A stretch of 64,000 nt of DNA from Arhodomonas sp052060015 (lineage in GTDB: Bacteria; Pseudomonadota; Gammaproteobacteria; Nitrococcales; Nitrococcaceae), in assembly GCF_052060015.1 (NCBI RefSeq), contig NZ_JBPODZ010000003.1, forward strand, positions 186,001 through 250,000, read 5' to 3'. Below, in pieces: positions 50,445 to 60,431 of the stretch (position 1 is its first letter; each line of letters starts with the position of its first letter). Under the pieces are notes generated by a model. The model was not told where the DNA came from and made no database searches. It saw only the letters and a list, made by a program, of their open reading frames with translations. Position numbers and translations under genes: made by a program.

Positions 50445-51659
50445 ATGGCCGAGATGGCACAGCGCGGACGTATCGGTGGCAGGGCATGCTCCGAGAGCAC
50501 GTGTTCATTCTGCGGGCGTACCGGCTCATCCCTTTCGGCGCTGGTGGCGGTGAGCGGTGCGTCCATCTGTGCGGTGTGTCTCGGTGAGTGCGCGCGTATC
50601 CTAGACACCCCTGCGGGCGCGGCGGAGGTCGCCCCCACCGCGCTGCCCAAGCCCCGGGAGATCCATGATTTCCTGGATGGTTACGTGATCGGCCACCAGC
50701 ACGCCAAGCGTTGCCTTTCGGTAGCGGTCTACAACCATTACAAACGCTTGCGACGGCTGCGCTCGCCTGCAGAGGCGGAGATCGGCAAGAGCAACGTATT
50801 GCTTCTCGGCCCCAGCGGCACCGGCAAGACCCTGCTCGCCGAGACGTTGGCACGCACGCTGGAGGTGCCTTTCGTCTCCATAGACGCCACCGCGCTCACC
50901 GAGGCCGGCTATGTGGGTGATGACGTCGACATCGTCGCCGAGCGCCTGCTGCAGGCGGCCGGCGGTGATGTATCCCGTGCCGGCTGCGGTATTGTCTACA
51001 TCGACGAGGTGGACAAGCTGGCCGCGCGGGGAGAGGGGCCAGGCCATGGCCGGGATGTCTCCGGCGAGGGTGTCCAGCAGGCCCTGCTGCGCCTGCTCGA
51101 GGGCAGCCGTATCCCCGTCCCCCAGGCCCGCCGCAGTCCCCGTGCCCCGGTCCCCGAGCTGGATACCCGGGAGGTGCTGTTCATCTGCGGCGGGGCCTTT
51201 GCCGGACTGGGGAGGGTGATGGCGGGGCGGCGTCATGCGGGCGGGATCGGTTTCGCCGCCACCCCCGACGGCGCCGCGGCCGTGCCCCAGGCGCCCGCTG
51301 CCGATGACCTCGTCGCTTATGGACTGCTGCCGGAGCTGGTGGGCCGGCTTGCGGTGACCGTGCCCTTGGACGCGCTGGATGCGAAGCGTCTGCGCCGCAT
51401 CCTCACCGAGCCCCACGATGCCTTGGTCCGCCAGTATCAGACCCTGTTCGCCATGGACGGCTGCCGCCTGGTGTTCACCTCCGAGGCCCTGCAGCTCGTC
51501 GCCGAGGAGGCGCTGGCCGCCGGCACCGGGGCGCGGGGGCTGAGGTCCGTCCTCGAGCGGGTGCTGCTGGAGCCGATGTATACCGCCACGGACGGGGAGC
51601 TGGTCATCAGCGGCGAGGACGTCGCCGGTACCCGCGGCGGGCTGCGGCGCACCGGCTGA
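50445..51659 (+). CDS. ClpX-like AAA+ unfoldase (probable paralogue)
   Basis: 404 aa (E. coli ClpX 424). The N-terminal zinc finger is complete: C20-x2-C23 and C42-x2-C45. The AAA+ core has GPSGTGKTLLAETLA, the pore loop AGYVGDD, Walker B IVYIDEVDKL, an Arg-finger PELVGRL and sensor 2 GARGLRS. The IGF loop for ClpP docking survives (GGIGFAA). The RKH substrate-entry loop reads PQARRSPR, without the His. No clpP or lon adjoins it, so it is likely a second ClpX. Start ATG at 50445 has a GAGGAGG site; a -10-like TATAAA lies at 50384-50389. Confidence 0.88.
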   Translation: MAEMAQRGRIGGRACSESTCSFCGRTGSSLSALVAVSGASICAVCLGECARILDTPAGAAEVAPTALPKPREIHDFLDGYVIGHQHAKRCLSVAVYNHYKRLRRLRSPAEAEIGKSNVLLLGPSGTGKTLLAETLARTLEVPFVSIDATALTEAGYVGDDVDIVAERLLQAAGGDVSRAGCGIVYIDEVDKLAARGEGPGHGRDVSGEGVQQALLRLLEGSRIPVPQARRSPRAPVPELDTREVLFICGGAFAGLGRVMAGRRHAGGIGFAATPDGAAAVPQAPAADDLVAYGLLPELVGRLAVTVPLDALDAKRLRRILTEPHDALVRQYQTLFAMDGCRLVFTSEALQLVAEEALAAGTGARGLRSVLERVLLEPMYTATDGELVISGEDVAGTRGGLRRTG

Positions 51660-51745
51660 TTTCCTGGCGCGTGGAAACTTGCAAGGGGGCACCGTATCAT
51701 GATCCCTTAATCAGCCTAGCGACGGACCCGCCACGGGGATCAGCA

Positions 51746-52816
51746 ATGACCGAAGTGCATATCGACAACCTCAACGTGGTCGCCCAGGAGATCCTGCCGA
51801 CCCCTATCGAGGCCAAACAACGGCTGCCGCTCACCGAGGCGGCCCGTGCCACGGTGCTCGAGGGCCGCGAGACCGTGGAGAAGATTATCGACGGCGAGGA
51901 CCACCGCCTCCTGGTGGTGGTCGGCCCCTGCTCCATCCACGACGTGGATGCCGCGAAGGACTATGCGGAACGGTTGAAACGGCTGCATGATGAGCTCTCC
52001 GACAGCCTGTTCCTGGTCATGCGGGTGTATTTCGAGAAACCCCGGACCACCGTCGGCTGGAAGGGCCTGATCAACGACCCGTACATGGATGATTCCTTCC
52101 ATATCGAGGAGGGCCTGTTCCGGGCGCGGGAACTGCTGTTGCACCTGGCTGACATAGGGCTACCGGCGGCTACCGAGGCCCTGGACCCCATCACCCCGCA
52201 GTACCTCGGGGACCTGATCACCTGGACGGCCATCGGTGCGCGCACCACCGAGTCCCAGACCCACCGGGAGATGGCCAGCGGCCTGTCCACCCCTGTGGGC
52301 TTCAAGAACGGTACCGACGGCAGCCTGGACGTCGCGATCAATGCCCTGCGTTCCGCAGCAAGCCCCCACAGCTTCCTCGGTATCAACCAGGAGGGGCAGT
52401 CGGCGATCATCCGTACCCGGGGCAACCGTTACGGCCACGTGGTCCTGCGCGGCGGCAAGCAGCCCAACTACGACTCGGTGAGCATCGCCCTGTGCGAGAA
52501 GGATCTTCGCGAGGCCGGCCTGCGTACCCAGATGGTGGTGGACTGCAGCCACGCCAACTCCAACAAGGATCCCGGGCTGCAGCCCCTGGTGGTGGACAAC
52601 CTCGTCAATCAGATCCTGGAGGGCAATCGCACCATCATGGGCGCGATGATCGAGAGCAACATCGGTTGGGGGAACCAGAAGCTCGCCGGCGATCCCGCCG
52701 AGCTGGAGTACGGGGTCTCCATCACCGATCCCTGCATCGACTGGTCGACCACCGAGACCGTGCTCCGGGACGCCCATCAGCGCCTCGCGGGCGTGTTGCG
52801 CCAGCGGGCGGCCTGA
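51746..52816 (+). CDS. aroG: 3-deoxy-7-phosphoheptulonate synthase (DAHP synthase)
   Basis: Condenses PEP and erythrose-4-P, the entry to aromatic synthesis. Class I alpha enzyme, 356 aa (E. coli AroG 350). Marks include VVVGPCSIHDVDAAKDYA, MRVYFEKPRTTVGWKG, GFKNGTDGSLDVAINA and VVDCSHANSNKD. Feedback type (Phe, Tyr or Trp) cannot be assigned. Start ATG at 51746. Confidence 0.95.
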   Translation: MTEVHIDNLNVVAQEILPTPIEAKQRLPLTEAARATVLEGRETVEKIIDGEDHRLLVVVGPCSIHDVDAAKDYAERLKRLHDELSDSLFLVMRVYFEKPRTTVGWKGLINDPYMDDSFHIEEGLFRARELLLHLADIGLPAATEALDPITPQYLGDLITWTAIGARTTESQTHREMASGLSTPVGFKNGTDGSLDVAINALRSAASPHSFLGINQEGQSAIIRTRGNRYGHVVLRGGKQPNYDSVSIALCEKDLREAGLRTQMVVDCSHANSNKDPGLQPLVVDNLVNQILEGNRTIMGAMIESNIGWGNQKLAGDPAELEYGVSITDPCIDWSTTETVLRDAHQRLAGVLRQRAA

Positions 52817-53006
52817 AGGAACCGCCGGGGACCATCGACTGTCTGTCGTCCTTGACGAGTGGTTGACCGGCGGGGTAAACAGCGCCTCTGAGCGCCCGCC
52901 CTCGCGGCGATCAAACGGAACAGGGCGCGGCCCGTGTGGCCGCTGCCCAGACGATAGGGGTGTCGGCGATGGCTTGGCCGGCGTCCCGTCTATGGAGGAG
53001 TGACGA

Positions 53007-53441
53007 ATGCCCCAGAAGCACAATACCCTGCCAGTCCGCGGGATCGAGCCGTATCAGCCGGCGGAGGGCGAGGAGTACATGAATGACGCCCAGCTCGAGC
53101 ACTTCGAGAAGCTGCTCATTGCCTGGAAGCGTCAGCTCCAGGAGGAGGTCGAGCGCACCATGAGCCATATGCGCGACGACGCCAACAACTATGCGGATCC
53201 GGCGGACCGGGCCACCCAGGAGGAGGAGTTCGCCCTCGAGCTCCGCACCCGTGACCGCGAGCGCAAGCTCATCCGCAAGATCGATCAGACCCTGGAGCGC
53301 ATCCGCAAGGACGACTACGGTTTCTGCGAGCAGTGCGGCGTGGAGATCGGTTTGCGCCGGCTCGAGGCCCGCCCCACCGCCACGCTCTGCGTAGACTGCA
53401 AGACCCTCGAGGAGATCCGCGAGAAGCAGCGCGTCGCCTGA
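53007..53441 (+). CDS. dksA: RNA polymerase-binding transcription factor DksA
   Basis: Works with ppGpp in the polymerase secondary channel to retune rRNA and amino-acid promoters. The 144-aa protein has the coiled coil (about 28-100) with the two tip Asp residues D64 and D67 (NYADPADRAT), and a four-Cys zinc finger C107-x2-C110 and C128-x2-C131. All key residues of E. coli DksA are present at a constant offset. Confidence 0.97.
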   Translation: MPQKHNTLPVRGIEPYQPAEGEEYMNDAQLEHFEKLLIAWKRQLQEEVERTMSHMRDDANNYADPADRATQEEEFALELRTRDRERKLIRKIDQTLERIRKDDYGFCEQCGVEIGLRRLEARPTATLCVDCKTLEEIREKQRVA

Positions 53442-53471
53442 GGCGGCGCGCTGCCACGAAGTGGTTCTAAA

Positions 53472-53553
53472 GCCGCAGATTAACCCTGATGGACGCGGCT
53501 GGTGCGTGGCGGTGCTCGCCGAATCCGCGTGCATCCGCGTCCAACAGTGGTCC
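53472..53553. repeat. Possible dispersed repeat with imperfect dyad
   Basis: Between the convergent dksA and prfA genes. It contains GCCGCAGATTAACCCTGATG, then tggacgcgg (53490-53498) and its inverse ccgcgtcca (53535-53543) near an AATCCGCGTGCATCCGCGTC run. This wording resembles, from memory, a repeat common between genes in many bacteria; copy number in this genome cannot be judged from one window. It could serve as a transcription end for both genes. Confidence 0.45.
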
Positions 53554-53577
53554 ATTCCCTTCCACGGCGATATCCGC

Positions 53578-54665
<1,088 letters not shown>

Positions 54666-54669
<4 letters not shown>

Positions 54670-55940
54670 GATGACTCGCCCTCGTCGTCGCCCAGCCCCA
54701 GTACCCGGCGGCCGGCGGCGAGCGCCGCGCCATCGCCGTCCCGTGCGACCTCCCGCAGCCCCACCGTCGGTGGGTGCAGGAGCCGATTGGTCAGGGTATG
54801 GGCCAGATATTCCAGAACCGCCTCCGGGTCGTCGCCCCGGCGTAGCCGCCGGCGGGCACGGCTGAGCACCGCCTCCCGCTCCTGATGGGCGCGGCGTCGG
54901 AGGCTGCGGATGGCGCTCACCGCATCCAGGCTGCGCAGCCAGGCCATGAAGCGTTCAGTCTGCACCTCGACGATGGTGCGCGCCTGCTCGGCGGCTGCCT
55001 CCCGGGAGCGCATATTGTCCTCGATGACCTCGTGGAGGTCATCCACGGTGTAGAGGTAGACGTCCGGCAGGGTGGCTACCTCGGGCTCGATGTCCCGCGG
55101 CACCGCGATGTCCACCATGAACATGGGTCGATGGCGGCGGTGGCGCAGGGCGCTCTCCACGCTGCCCTTGCCGAGGACCGGCAGGGTGGCACCGGTGGAG
55201 GCCACGATGATGTCCGCACCGCCGAGGCGCCGCGGGATCTCGGCCAGCCCGATGGCCTCACCATGGACCTCGTCGGCGAGCTGTCGGGCCCGCTCCACGC
55301 TGCGGTTGGCGATGATCAGATGGCCGATGCCCTGCTCGCGGAGGTGTCTGGCCGCCAAGTCGATGGTTTCGCCGGCCCCGATCAGGAGCGCGGTGTGGCC
55401 TTTCAGTGCGCCGAAGATCTGCCGGGCCAGGGTCACCGCGGCGAAGGCCACGGACACGGGGTGGCTGCCGATACCGGTCTCGGTGCGGACCTGCTTGGCC
55501 ACGGAGAAGGCGTGGGTGAACAGCCGGTCCAGCGTCGCCCCTACCACACCGGCGTCCGCCGCCGTCTGCCAGGCGAGCTTGGTTTGGCCGAGGATCTGGG
55601 GTTCGCCGATCACCAGCGAGTCGAGCCCCGCGGCGACCTCCATGAGGTGGGTGACCGCCGCCTCGCCATGGTGGGCGTAGGTATACGGTGCCAGCCAGCC
55701 CGCCCGGAGTTGGTGTGTGCTCTCGAGCCACGTGCGCAGGCCTTCCGCGGGGCATTCGTCATCGAGCACCGCGTACAGCTCGGTGCGGTTGCAGGTCGAC
55801 AGCAATACGGCCTCGTCCACGCCCGGATTACCCGCGAGGGCGCGGAGCGCCTCAGCGAGGTGGTCGGGCTCGAACACCACGCGCTCTCGGACCTCGATGG
55901 GGGCGCTCTTGTGACTAAGGCCTAGGGTGACAACGGGCAT
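54666..55940 (-). CDS. hemA: Glutamyl-tRNA reductase
   Basis: First committed step of C5-pathway tetrapyrrole synthesis: Glu-tRNA to glutamate-1-semialdehyde with NADPH. The 424-aa protein starts MPVVTLGLSHKSAPIEVRE; catalytic C50 is in LLSTCNRTELYA; LLIGAGETIDLAARHL is the NADPH loop. hemA-prfA is the common gammaproteobacterial pair. Confidence 0.97.
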
Positions 55941-55969
55941 GCATTACCGGGCGGCGTGCCGAAAGCCGA

Positions 55970-55997
55970 ATTGTAGAGCACTGCCGCCTCTACACAA
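55970..55997 (-). promoter_or_regulatory. Possible hemA promoter
   Basis: On the minus strand: TTGTGT (55992-55997), 16-bp spacer, TACAAT (55970-55975, five of six). It would start about 30 bases before the hemA ATG. Confidence 0.4.
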
Positions 55998-56080
55998 ACC
56001 GCCGTGGTGGCAGGGCTTGCCCCGTCGGCCGTAATATGGGGACGAACCGCGTCCCACACCAGGGAACCAACGAGGAGCGC

Positions 56081-57790
56081 ATGGGGCGAATCACCATCGT
56101 GACTGTATTGTCGGCCGTGCTGCTGGCCGGCGGCTGCGCGACCCGGCCCGACACCGGCACGCCCCCCGCGCGGCAGGAGCTTGCGCCGGATGCCGCGGGG
56201 ATGGAGGCGTCCGCTCACGACCGCCTGCTTTTCGAGCTGCTGGTGGGGGAGTTCGCCGGCAGCCGCGGGGCCTTCGACCAGGCGGCGGAGGCGTATTCCC
56301 GGGCGATAGAGCTTTCCGGCGACGCCGCGGTGGCCGAGCGGGCCGCGCGGGTCGCGCTCTACGCTGAGCGCTTCGGCCTGGCTCGCACCGCAGCCGAGCG
56401 CTGGCTGGCCTTGGATCCGGTGGCGAGGGAGGCCTATCGGATCGCGGCGGTGAGCGCCCTGCGTGAGGGCAATCCACGCGAGGCGGCGGAGGCATTCCTC
56501 GCCTTTCTGCCCGAGGGGGGTGCGCAGCGGGATCAGGCCCTCGACCGCATCGGCTCCGCGCTGGCGCAGGAGCGCGATGGGGCGGCGGCGCTCCTGGTGG
56601 CGGAGCGCATCGCCGGCCGGTTTCCGGATAACCCTCACGCCCAGCTCGCCCTCGCGCGGGTGGCGCTCGGCACCGGGGAGGCGGGGATCGCCCTCGGTGC
56701 CAGCCGGGATGCGCTCGCCCTGCGCGGGCAGTGGCGGGCCGCGGAGCTCCTGGAGGTCGAGTCGTTGCGACGCCTGGGCCGGGAGCAACAGGCGCTGCAG
56801 CGCCTGGACGCCATGGTCGCCGCGTCTCCGGGGGACTACGAGCTGCGCCGGGAGTACGCTCGTGCCCTGGCTGCGGCGGGGCGGCCGCAACAGGCACTCG
56901 AGCAGTTCAATGCCCTGCTTGAGCGTCAGCCGGACGACGGGCGCATTCTCCTGTCCGGGGCGCTCCTGGCCCTGCAGTCGGGCCACCACGACCAGGCGCG
57001 GCAGTGGCTCAAGCGACTGCTCGCCATCGGGACGCGTACCCATGCCGCCAATTACTACCTCGGTCGGCTGGCCGTGGACGAAGGGGATTACGCCGAGGCG
57101 ATCCGCCGCTTCCGGCAGGTGGGCGGCGACTACGCCATCGATGCCCGCCTCGGTGAGGCTTCCGCCATGGCGCTTTCCGGGCGCCTGGTCGAGGCGCGCC
57201 GACTGCTGGGCGCCCTACGTACCGAGGAGCCCGACGCCGGGGTGCGGGCCTACGCCACGGAGGCGGAGCTGCTTCGTCGCCGGGGGCGGGTCGATGAAGG
57301 CCTGGCGGTACTCGACGAGGCCCTGGAAGCGTTTCCCGGCGACACCGATCTCCTGTATGCGCGGGCAATGACCCGAATCCAGGCGGACCGGGTGGAGGCG
57401 GCCACGCGCGACCTGGAAGGAATCATCGAGCAGGAACCGGACAACGCCACGGCGCTCAACGCCCTTGGTTATACGCTTGCGGACCGGGGTGAGGAGCTCG
57501 ACCGCGCGCAGACGCTGATCGAACGAGCCTACCGCCTGGCGCCGGATGACCCAGCGGTGATCGACAGCATGGGCTGGGTGGCCTACCGCCAGGGGCGGCT
57601 GAAGGAGGCCCGGGAGTACCTGGAGCGGGCCTGGGGGTTCGGTCGCGACCCCGAGATCGGGGCCCACCTGGGCGAGGTCCTCTGGCGGCTCGGGGAGCGG
57701 GATCGCGCGCGGGCCATCTGGGACGAGGCGCTATCGGTGAACCCCGACCACGAGGTCCTCCGCGAGACGGTAGAGCGGCTGCGCCCATGA
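56081..57790 (+). CDS. TPR-repeat lipoprotein upstream of lolB
   Basis: A 569-aa lipoprotein (signal and lipobox VLLAGGC, Cys at about residue 18) made almost wholly of tetratricopeptide repeats, for example AAEAYSRAIELSGDAAVAER near 70 and DSMGWVAYRQGRLKEAREYL near 485. Such a gene precedes lolB in many gammaproteobacteria. Likely a scaffold at the outer membrane; no defined function. Start ATG at 56081 with a GAGGAG site; an earlier in-frame ATG is less well placed. It overlaps lolB by 4 bases. Confidence 0.88.
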   Translation: MGRITIVTVLSAVLLAGGCATRPDTGTPPARQELAPDAAGMEASAHDRLLFELLVGEFAGSRGAFDQAAEAYSRAIELSGDAAVAERAARVALYAERFGLARTAAERWLALDPVAREAYRIAAVSALREGNPREAAEAFLAFLPEGGAQRDQALDRIGSALAQERDGAAALLVAERIAGRFPDNPHAQLALARVALGTGEAGIALGASRDALALRGQWRAAELLEVESLRRLGREQQALQRLDAMVAASPGDYELRREYARALAAAGRPQQALEQFNALLERQPDDGRILLSGALLALQSGHHDQARQWLKRLLAIGTRTHAANYYLGRLAVDEGDYAEAIRRFRQVGGDYAIDARLGEASAMALSGRLVEARRLLGALRTEEPDAGVRAYATEAELLRRRGRVDEGLAVLDEALEAFPGDTDLLYARAMTRIQADRVEAATRDLEGIIEQEPDNATALNALGYTLADRGEELDRAQTLIERAYRLAPDDPAVIDSMGWVAYRQGRLKEAREYLERAWGFGRDPEIGAHLGEVLWRLGERDRARAIWDEALSVNPDHEVLRETVERLRP

Positions 57791-58392
57791 GGGACGTGCG
57801 GGCCCTGGCGGTGTTCCTGCTGGCGGCATTGGTGACCGGCTGCGGCGTCGCGCCACCGGAGCCGGCCGGCGAGCAGAGTATCCTGGGGGTGGATGACTGG
57901 GAGGCGCCGGATGTCCCGGCGGCCTGGGGCTTGAGCGGTCGTGCGGCGCTGCGCGCCGGTGACGAGGCCGCCACGGTATCGGTCTCCTGGCGCAGCGATG
58001 GCGAGCGTTACCGCCTGACCCTGAATGGTCCCCTCGGTTCAGGGAGCGTGCGGCTACAGGGCTGGGATGGCCGGGTGATCCTGCGCACCGGCGATGGCCG
58101 GCGCAGCGAGGCGGATTCGGCGCGGGTATTGTTGTGGCGCGAGACCGGCTACGACCTCCCGGTGGCCTACCTGCGTTGGTGGGTCCGGGCCCTGCCGGCG
58201 CCGGGCCTCGGCGGGGAGGTCGCCTTGGATGCCAATGACCGGCCCGTGCGGCTCCACCAGGGCGATTGGACGATCATCTATGACGACTATCGCCGGCTGG
58301 AGGGTCATTCCCTGCCGGGGCGGCTGTCCGTGGAGGGGGAGGGGGTAGGACTGCGCCTTGCCGTGCGGCAGTGGCGGCTCGGCGAGGAGTGA
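57787..58392 (+). CDS. lolB: Outer-membrane lipoprotein receptor LolB
   Basis: Takes lipoproteins from LolA and inserts them in the outer membrane. 201 aa, lipobox LVTGC (about residue 19), WGLSGRAALRAGDEAATVS as the first strands, LNGPLGSGSVRLQG and a C-terminal RLAVRQWRLGEE. It lies between the TPR gene and ispE, the conserved position. Confidence 0.92.
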   Translation: MRDVRALAVFLLAALVTGCGVAPPEPAGEQSILGVDDWEAPDVPAAWGLSGRAALRAGDEAATVSVSWRSDGERYRLTLNGPLGSGSVRLQGWDGRVILRTGDGRRSEADSARVLLWRETGYDLPVAYLRWWVRALPAPGLGGEVALDANDRPVRLHQGDWTIIYDDYRRLEGHSLPGRLSVEGEGVGLRLAVRQWRLGEE

Positions 58393-58394
58393 GC

Positions 58395-59267
58395 ATGCCC
58401 GTCGCGACCATCCGCTCCGCGGCCTGGCCGGCACCGGCGAAGATCAACCGCTTCCTCCATATCGTCGGTCGCCGGGCGGACGGCTACCATGAGTTGGAGA
58501 CCCTGTTCCAGTTCCTGGATCGCTGTGACCTTCTCGACTTCGAGGTGGATCGCTCCGGTGAGGTCCAACGCAGCGGCGGGCTCCCCGGCCTCGCCGCCGG
58601 GGACGACCTCGCGGTACGTGCCGCGCGGGCGCTGCAGCGCGCCACGGGCAGCCCGGCCGGGTGCACGGTGCGTGTGGCTAAGCGCCTCCCCGCCGGCGGT
58701 GGTCTGGGTGCCGGCAGCTCCGACGCGGCCACCACCCTCGTGGCGTTGAACCACCTCTGGGGGACGGGGCTGGGGGTGGCGGCGCTCGCCGACATCGGCC
58801 TTGCGCTGGGCGCGGATGTGCCCGTGTTCGTGCATGGCCATGCGGCCTGGGCGACGGGGGTGGGGGAGCGAGTGACGCCGGTGGCCCCGGACGAGCCCTG
58901 GGTCGTGGTGGTCGACCCCGGCGTGAATGTCAGTACCGCCGCGGTTTTCGGCGCTGAGAAATTGACACGCAACACCCCGCGTATCAGAATACCGCGCCTT
59001 GACACGGGGTCACTCGGCAATGACTGTGAGCCGGTGGTTCGCGAGCGCTACCCTGCGGTGGCACAGGCCATGGACTGGCTCGGGGGCTTTGCCCGGCCGC
59101 GGTTGACGGGAACCGGCGGGTGCGTGTTCGCGACCTTCCCGGAACGCGCCGGTGCCGATGAGGTGGTGGCGCGGCTGCCGCGGCAATGGCGGGGGTTCGT
59201 GGCCCGGGCGCGCAACACCTCACCACTGCTCGGCCGGCTGCAGGAGGCACAGGAGTGCCGCCGGTGA
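58395..59267 (+). CDS. ispE: 4-diphosphocytidyl-2-C-methylerythritol kinase
   Basis: GHMP kinase of the MEP isoprenoid pathway. The 290-aa protein has WPAPAKINRFLHIVGRRADG with the catalytic-region Lys, the phosphate loop LPAGGGLGAGSSDAATTL and GTGGCVFATF. Start ATG at 58395 is two bases after the lolB stop; the frame begins a few codons earlier. Confidence 0.96.
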   Translation: MPVATIRSAAWPAPAKINRFLHIVGRRADGYHELETLFQFLDRCDLLDFEVDRSGEVQRSGGLPGLAAGDDLAVRAARALQRATGSPAGCTVRVAKRLPAGGGLGAGSSDAATTLVALNHLWGTGLGVAALADIGLALGADVPVFVHGHAAWATGVGERVTPVAPDEPWVVVVDPGVNVSTAAVFGAEKLTRNTPRIRIPRLDTGSLGNDCEPVVRERYPAVAQAMDWLGGFARPRLTGTGGCVFATFPERAGADEVVARLPRQWRGFVARARNTSPLLGRLQEAQECRR

Positions 59268-59281
59268 CCGCACAAAACCAC

Positions 59282-59356
59282 TGGGGCGTCGCCAAGCGGT
59301 AAGGCACGGGGTTTTGATCCCCGCATTCGCAGGTTCGAATCCTGCCGCCCCAGCCA
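59282..59356 (+). tRNA. tRNA-Gln (anticodon TTG)
   Basis: 75 nt including the encoded CCA. Acceptor stem tggggcg (59282-59288) pairs with cgcccca (59346-59352). The anticodon stem cgggg/ccccg encloses loop TTTTGAT with anticodon TTG at 59314-59316. The T arm contains GGTTCGAATCC. It lies between ispE and prs, where gammaproteobacteria often carry tRNA-Gln. With gatCAB in the window it may be charged as Glu then amidated, if GlnRS is missing. Confidence 0.97.
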
Positions 59357-59395
59357 TTATCCAGCCCCACCGCTGCAACCGACAGGTAGGCCGTC

Positions 59396-60352
59396 GTGAT
59401 CGAAAACGGACGCATGAAGGTGTTTGCGGGCAACGCCAATCCGCAACTCGCCAATGCCGTTGCCGCTCATCTCAAGACCCGTCTTGGCAATGCCCTCGTC
59501 TCGCGCTTCAGCGATGGCGAGGTGCAGGTGGAGATCAACGAGCACGTCCGCGGTCGCGACGTGTTCATCATCCAGCCCACCTGCGCGCCGACCAACGACA
59601 ACCTCATGGAGCTGCTGGTGATCGCGGATGCGCTGCGCCGCTCGTCGGCGGCGCGCATCACCGCCGTGATCCCGTACTACGGCTACGCCCGCCAGGATCG
59701 GCGGCCGCGCTCCGAGCGCGTGGCCATCAGTGCCAAGCTGGTCGCGGACATGATCTCCGCGGCGGGTATCAACCGGGTGATTACCGTCGACCTGCACGCC
59801 GATCAGATCCAGGGGTTCTTCAACGTGCCGGTGGACAACGTCTATGCCTCTCCGGTGCTGCTCGGCGACATCTGGCGCCAGCTCCACCCCAACAAGATCG
59901 TTGTCTCGCCGGATGTCGGCGGCGTGGTGCGGGCTCGTGCCATCGCCAAGCGCCTGGACGACGCAGAGCTGGCCATCATCGACAAGCGCCGCCCGCGGGC
60001 CAATGAATCCAAGGTCATGCACATCATCGGCGATGTGCGCGACAAGACCTGCATCATCGTCGACGACATCGTCGACACCGCGGGCACCCTATGCGAGGCG
60101 GCACGGGTGCTCAAGGAGAAGGGGGCCGGCAAGGTGGTCGCCTATATTACCCACCCGGTGCTCTCGGGTCCGGCCATCGACCGGATCAATGCCTCCGAGC
60201 TGGACGAGCTGGTGGTGACCGACAGCATCCCCCTCTCGGAGGCCGCGGAGGCCTCGGAGAAGATCCGTGCGCAGACCCTCGCCGAGATGCTGGCCGAGAC
60301 CATGCGCCGGGTAAACAACGACGAATCGGTCAGCGAGCTGTTCGTCGAGTGA
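59396..60352 (+). CDS. prs: Ribose-phosphate pyrophosphokinase
   Basis: Makes PRPP from ribose-5-P and ATP. 318 aa from GTG at 59396, or 312 aa from the ATG at 59414 (MKVFAGNANPQ), which fits most homologues nearly as well. Marks are CAPTNDNLMELL, YGYARQDRRPRSER with the flexible loop, VDLHADQIQGFF and the PRPP-binding VDDIVDTAGTL. Confidence 0.97.
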   Translation: MIENGRMKVFAGNANPQLANAVAAHLKTRLGNALVSRFSDGEVQVEINEHVRGRDVFIIQPTCAPTNDNLMELLVIADALRRSSAARITAVIPYYGYARQDRRPRSERVAISAKLVADMISAAGINRVITVDLHADQIQGFFNVPVDNVYASPVLLGDIWRQLHPNKIVVSPDVGGVVRARAIAKRLDDAELAIIDKRRPRANESKVMHIIGDVRDKTCIIVDDIVDTAGTLCEAARVLKEKGAGKVVAYITHPVLSGPAIDRINASELDELVVTDSIPLSEAAEASEKIRAQTLAEMLAETMRRVNNDESVSELFVE

Positions 60353-60431
60353 TTTCCCACGCCGAACCTGGTCGCGGGGGAGGCGGCCGCCCTAGGGGCG
60401 GTTCCATTACCATGTCAGGAGTAAACAACCC

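Noticed and set aside
52817..53006. Promoter for dksA in the 190-base gap
   Set aside because: TTGACG and TTGACC boxes occur near 52853 and 52864, but no good -10 follows at proper spacing.
52911..53555. Minus-strand frame of 214 codons through dksA and the repeat
   Set aside because: Antisense to dksA; its N-terminus is only the translation of the intergenic repeat, a common source of false small proteins.
59232..59281. tRNA-Gln as an integration site
   Set aside because: The genes on both sides (ispE and prs) are the normal neighbours and no repeat of the tRNA 3' end was noticed.
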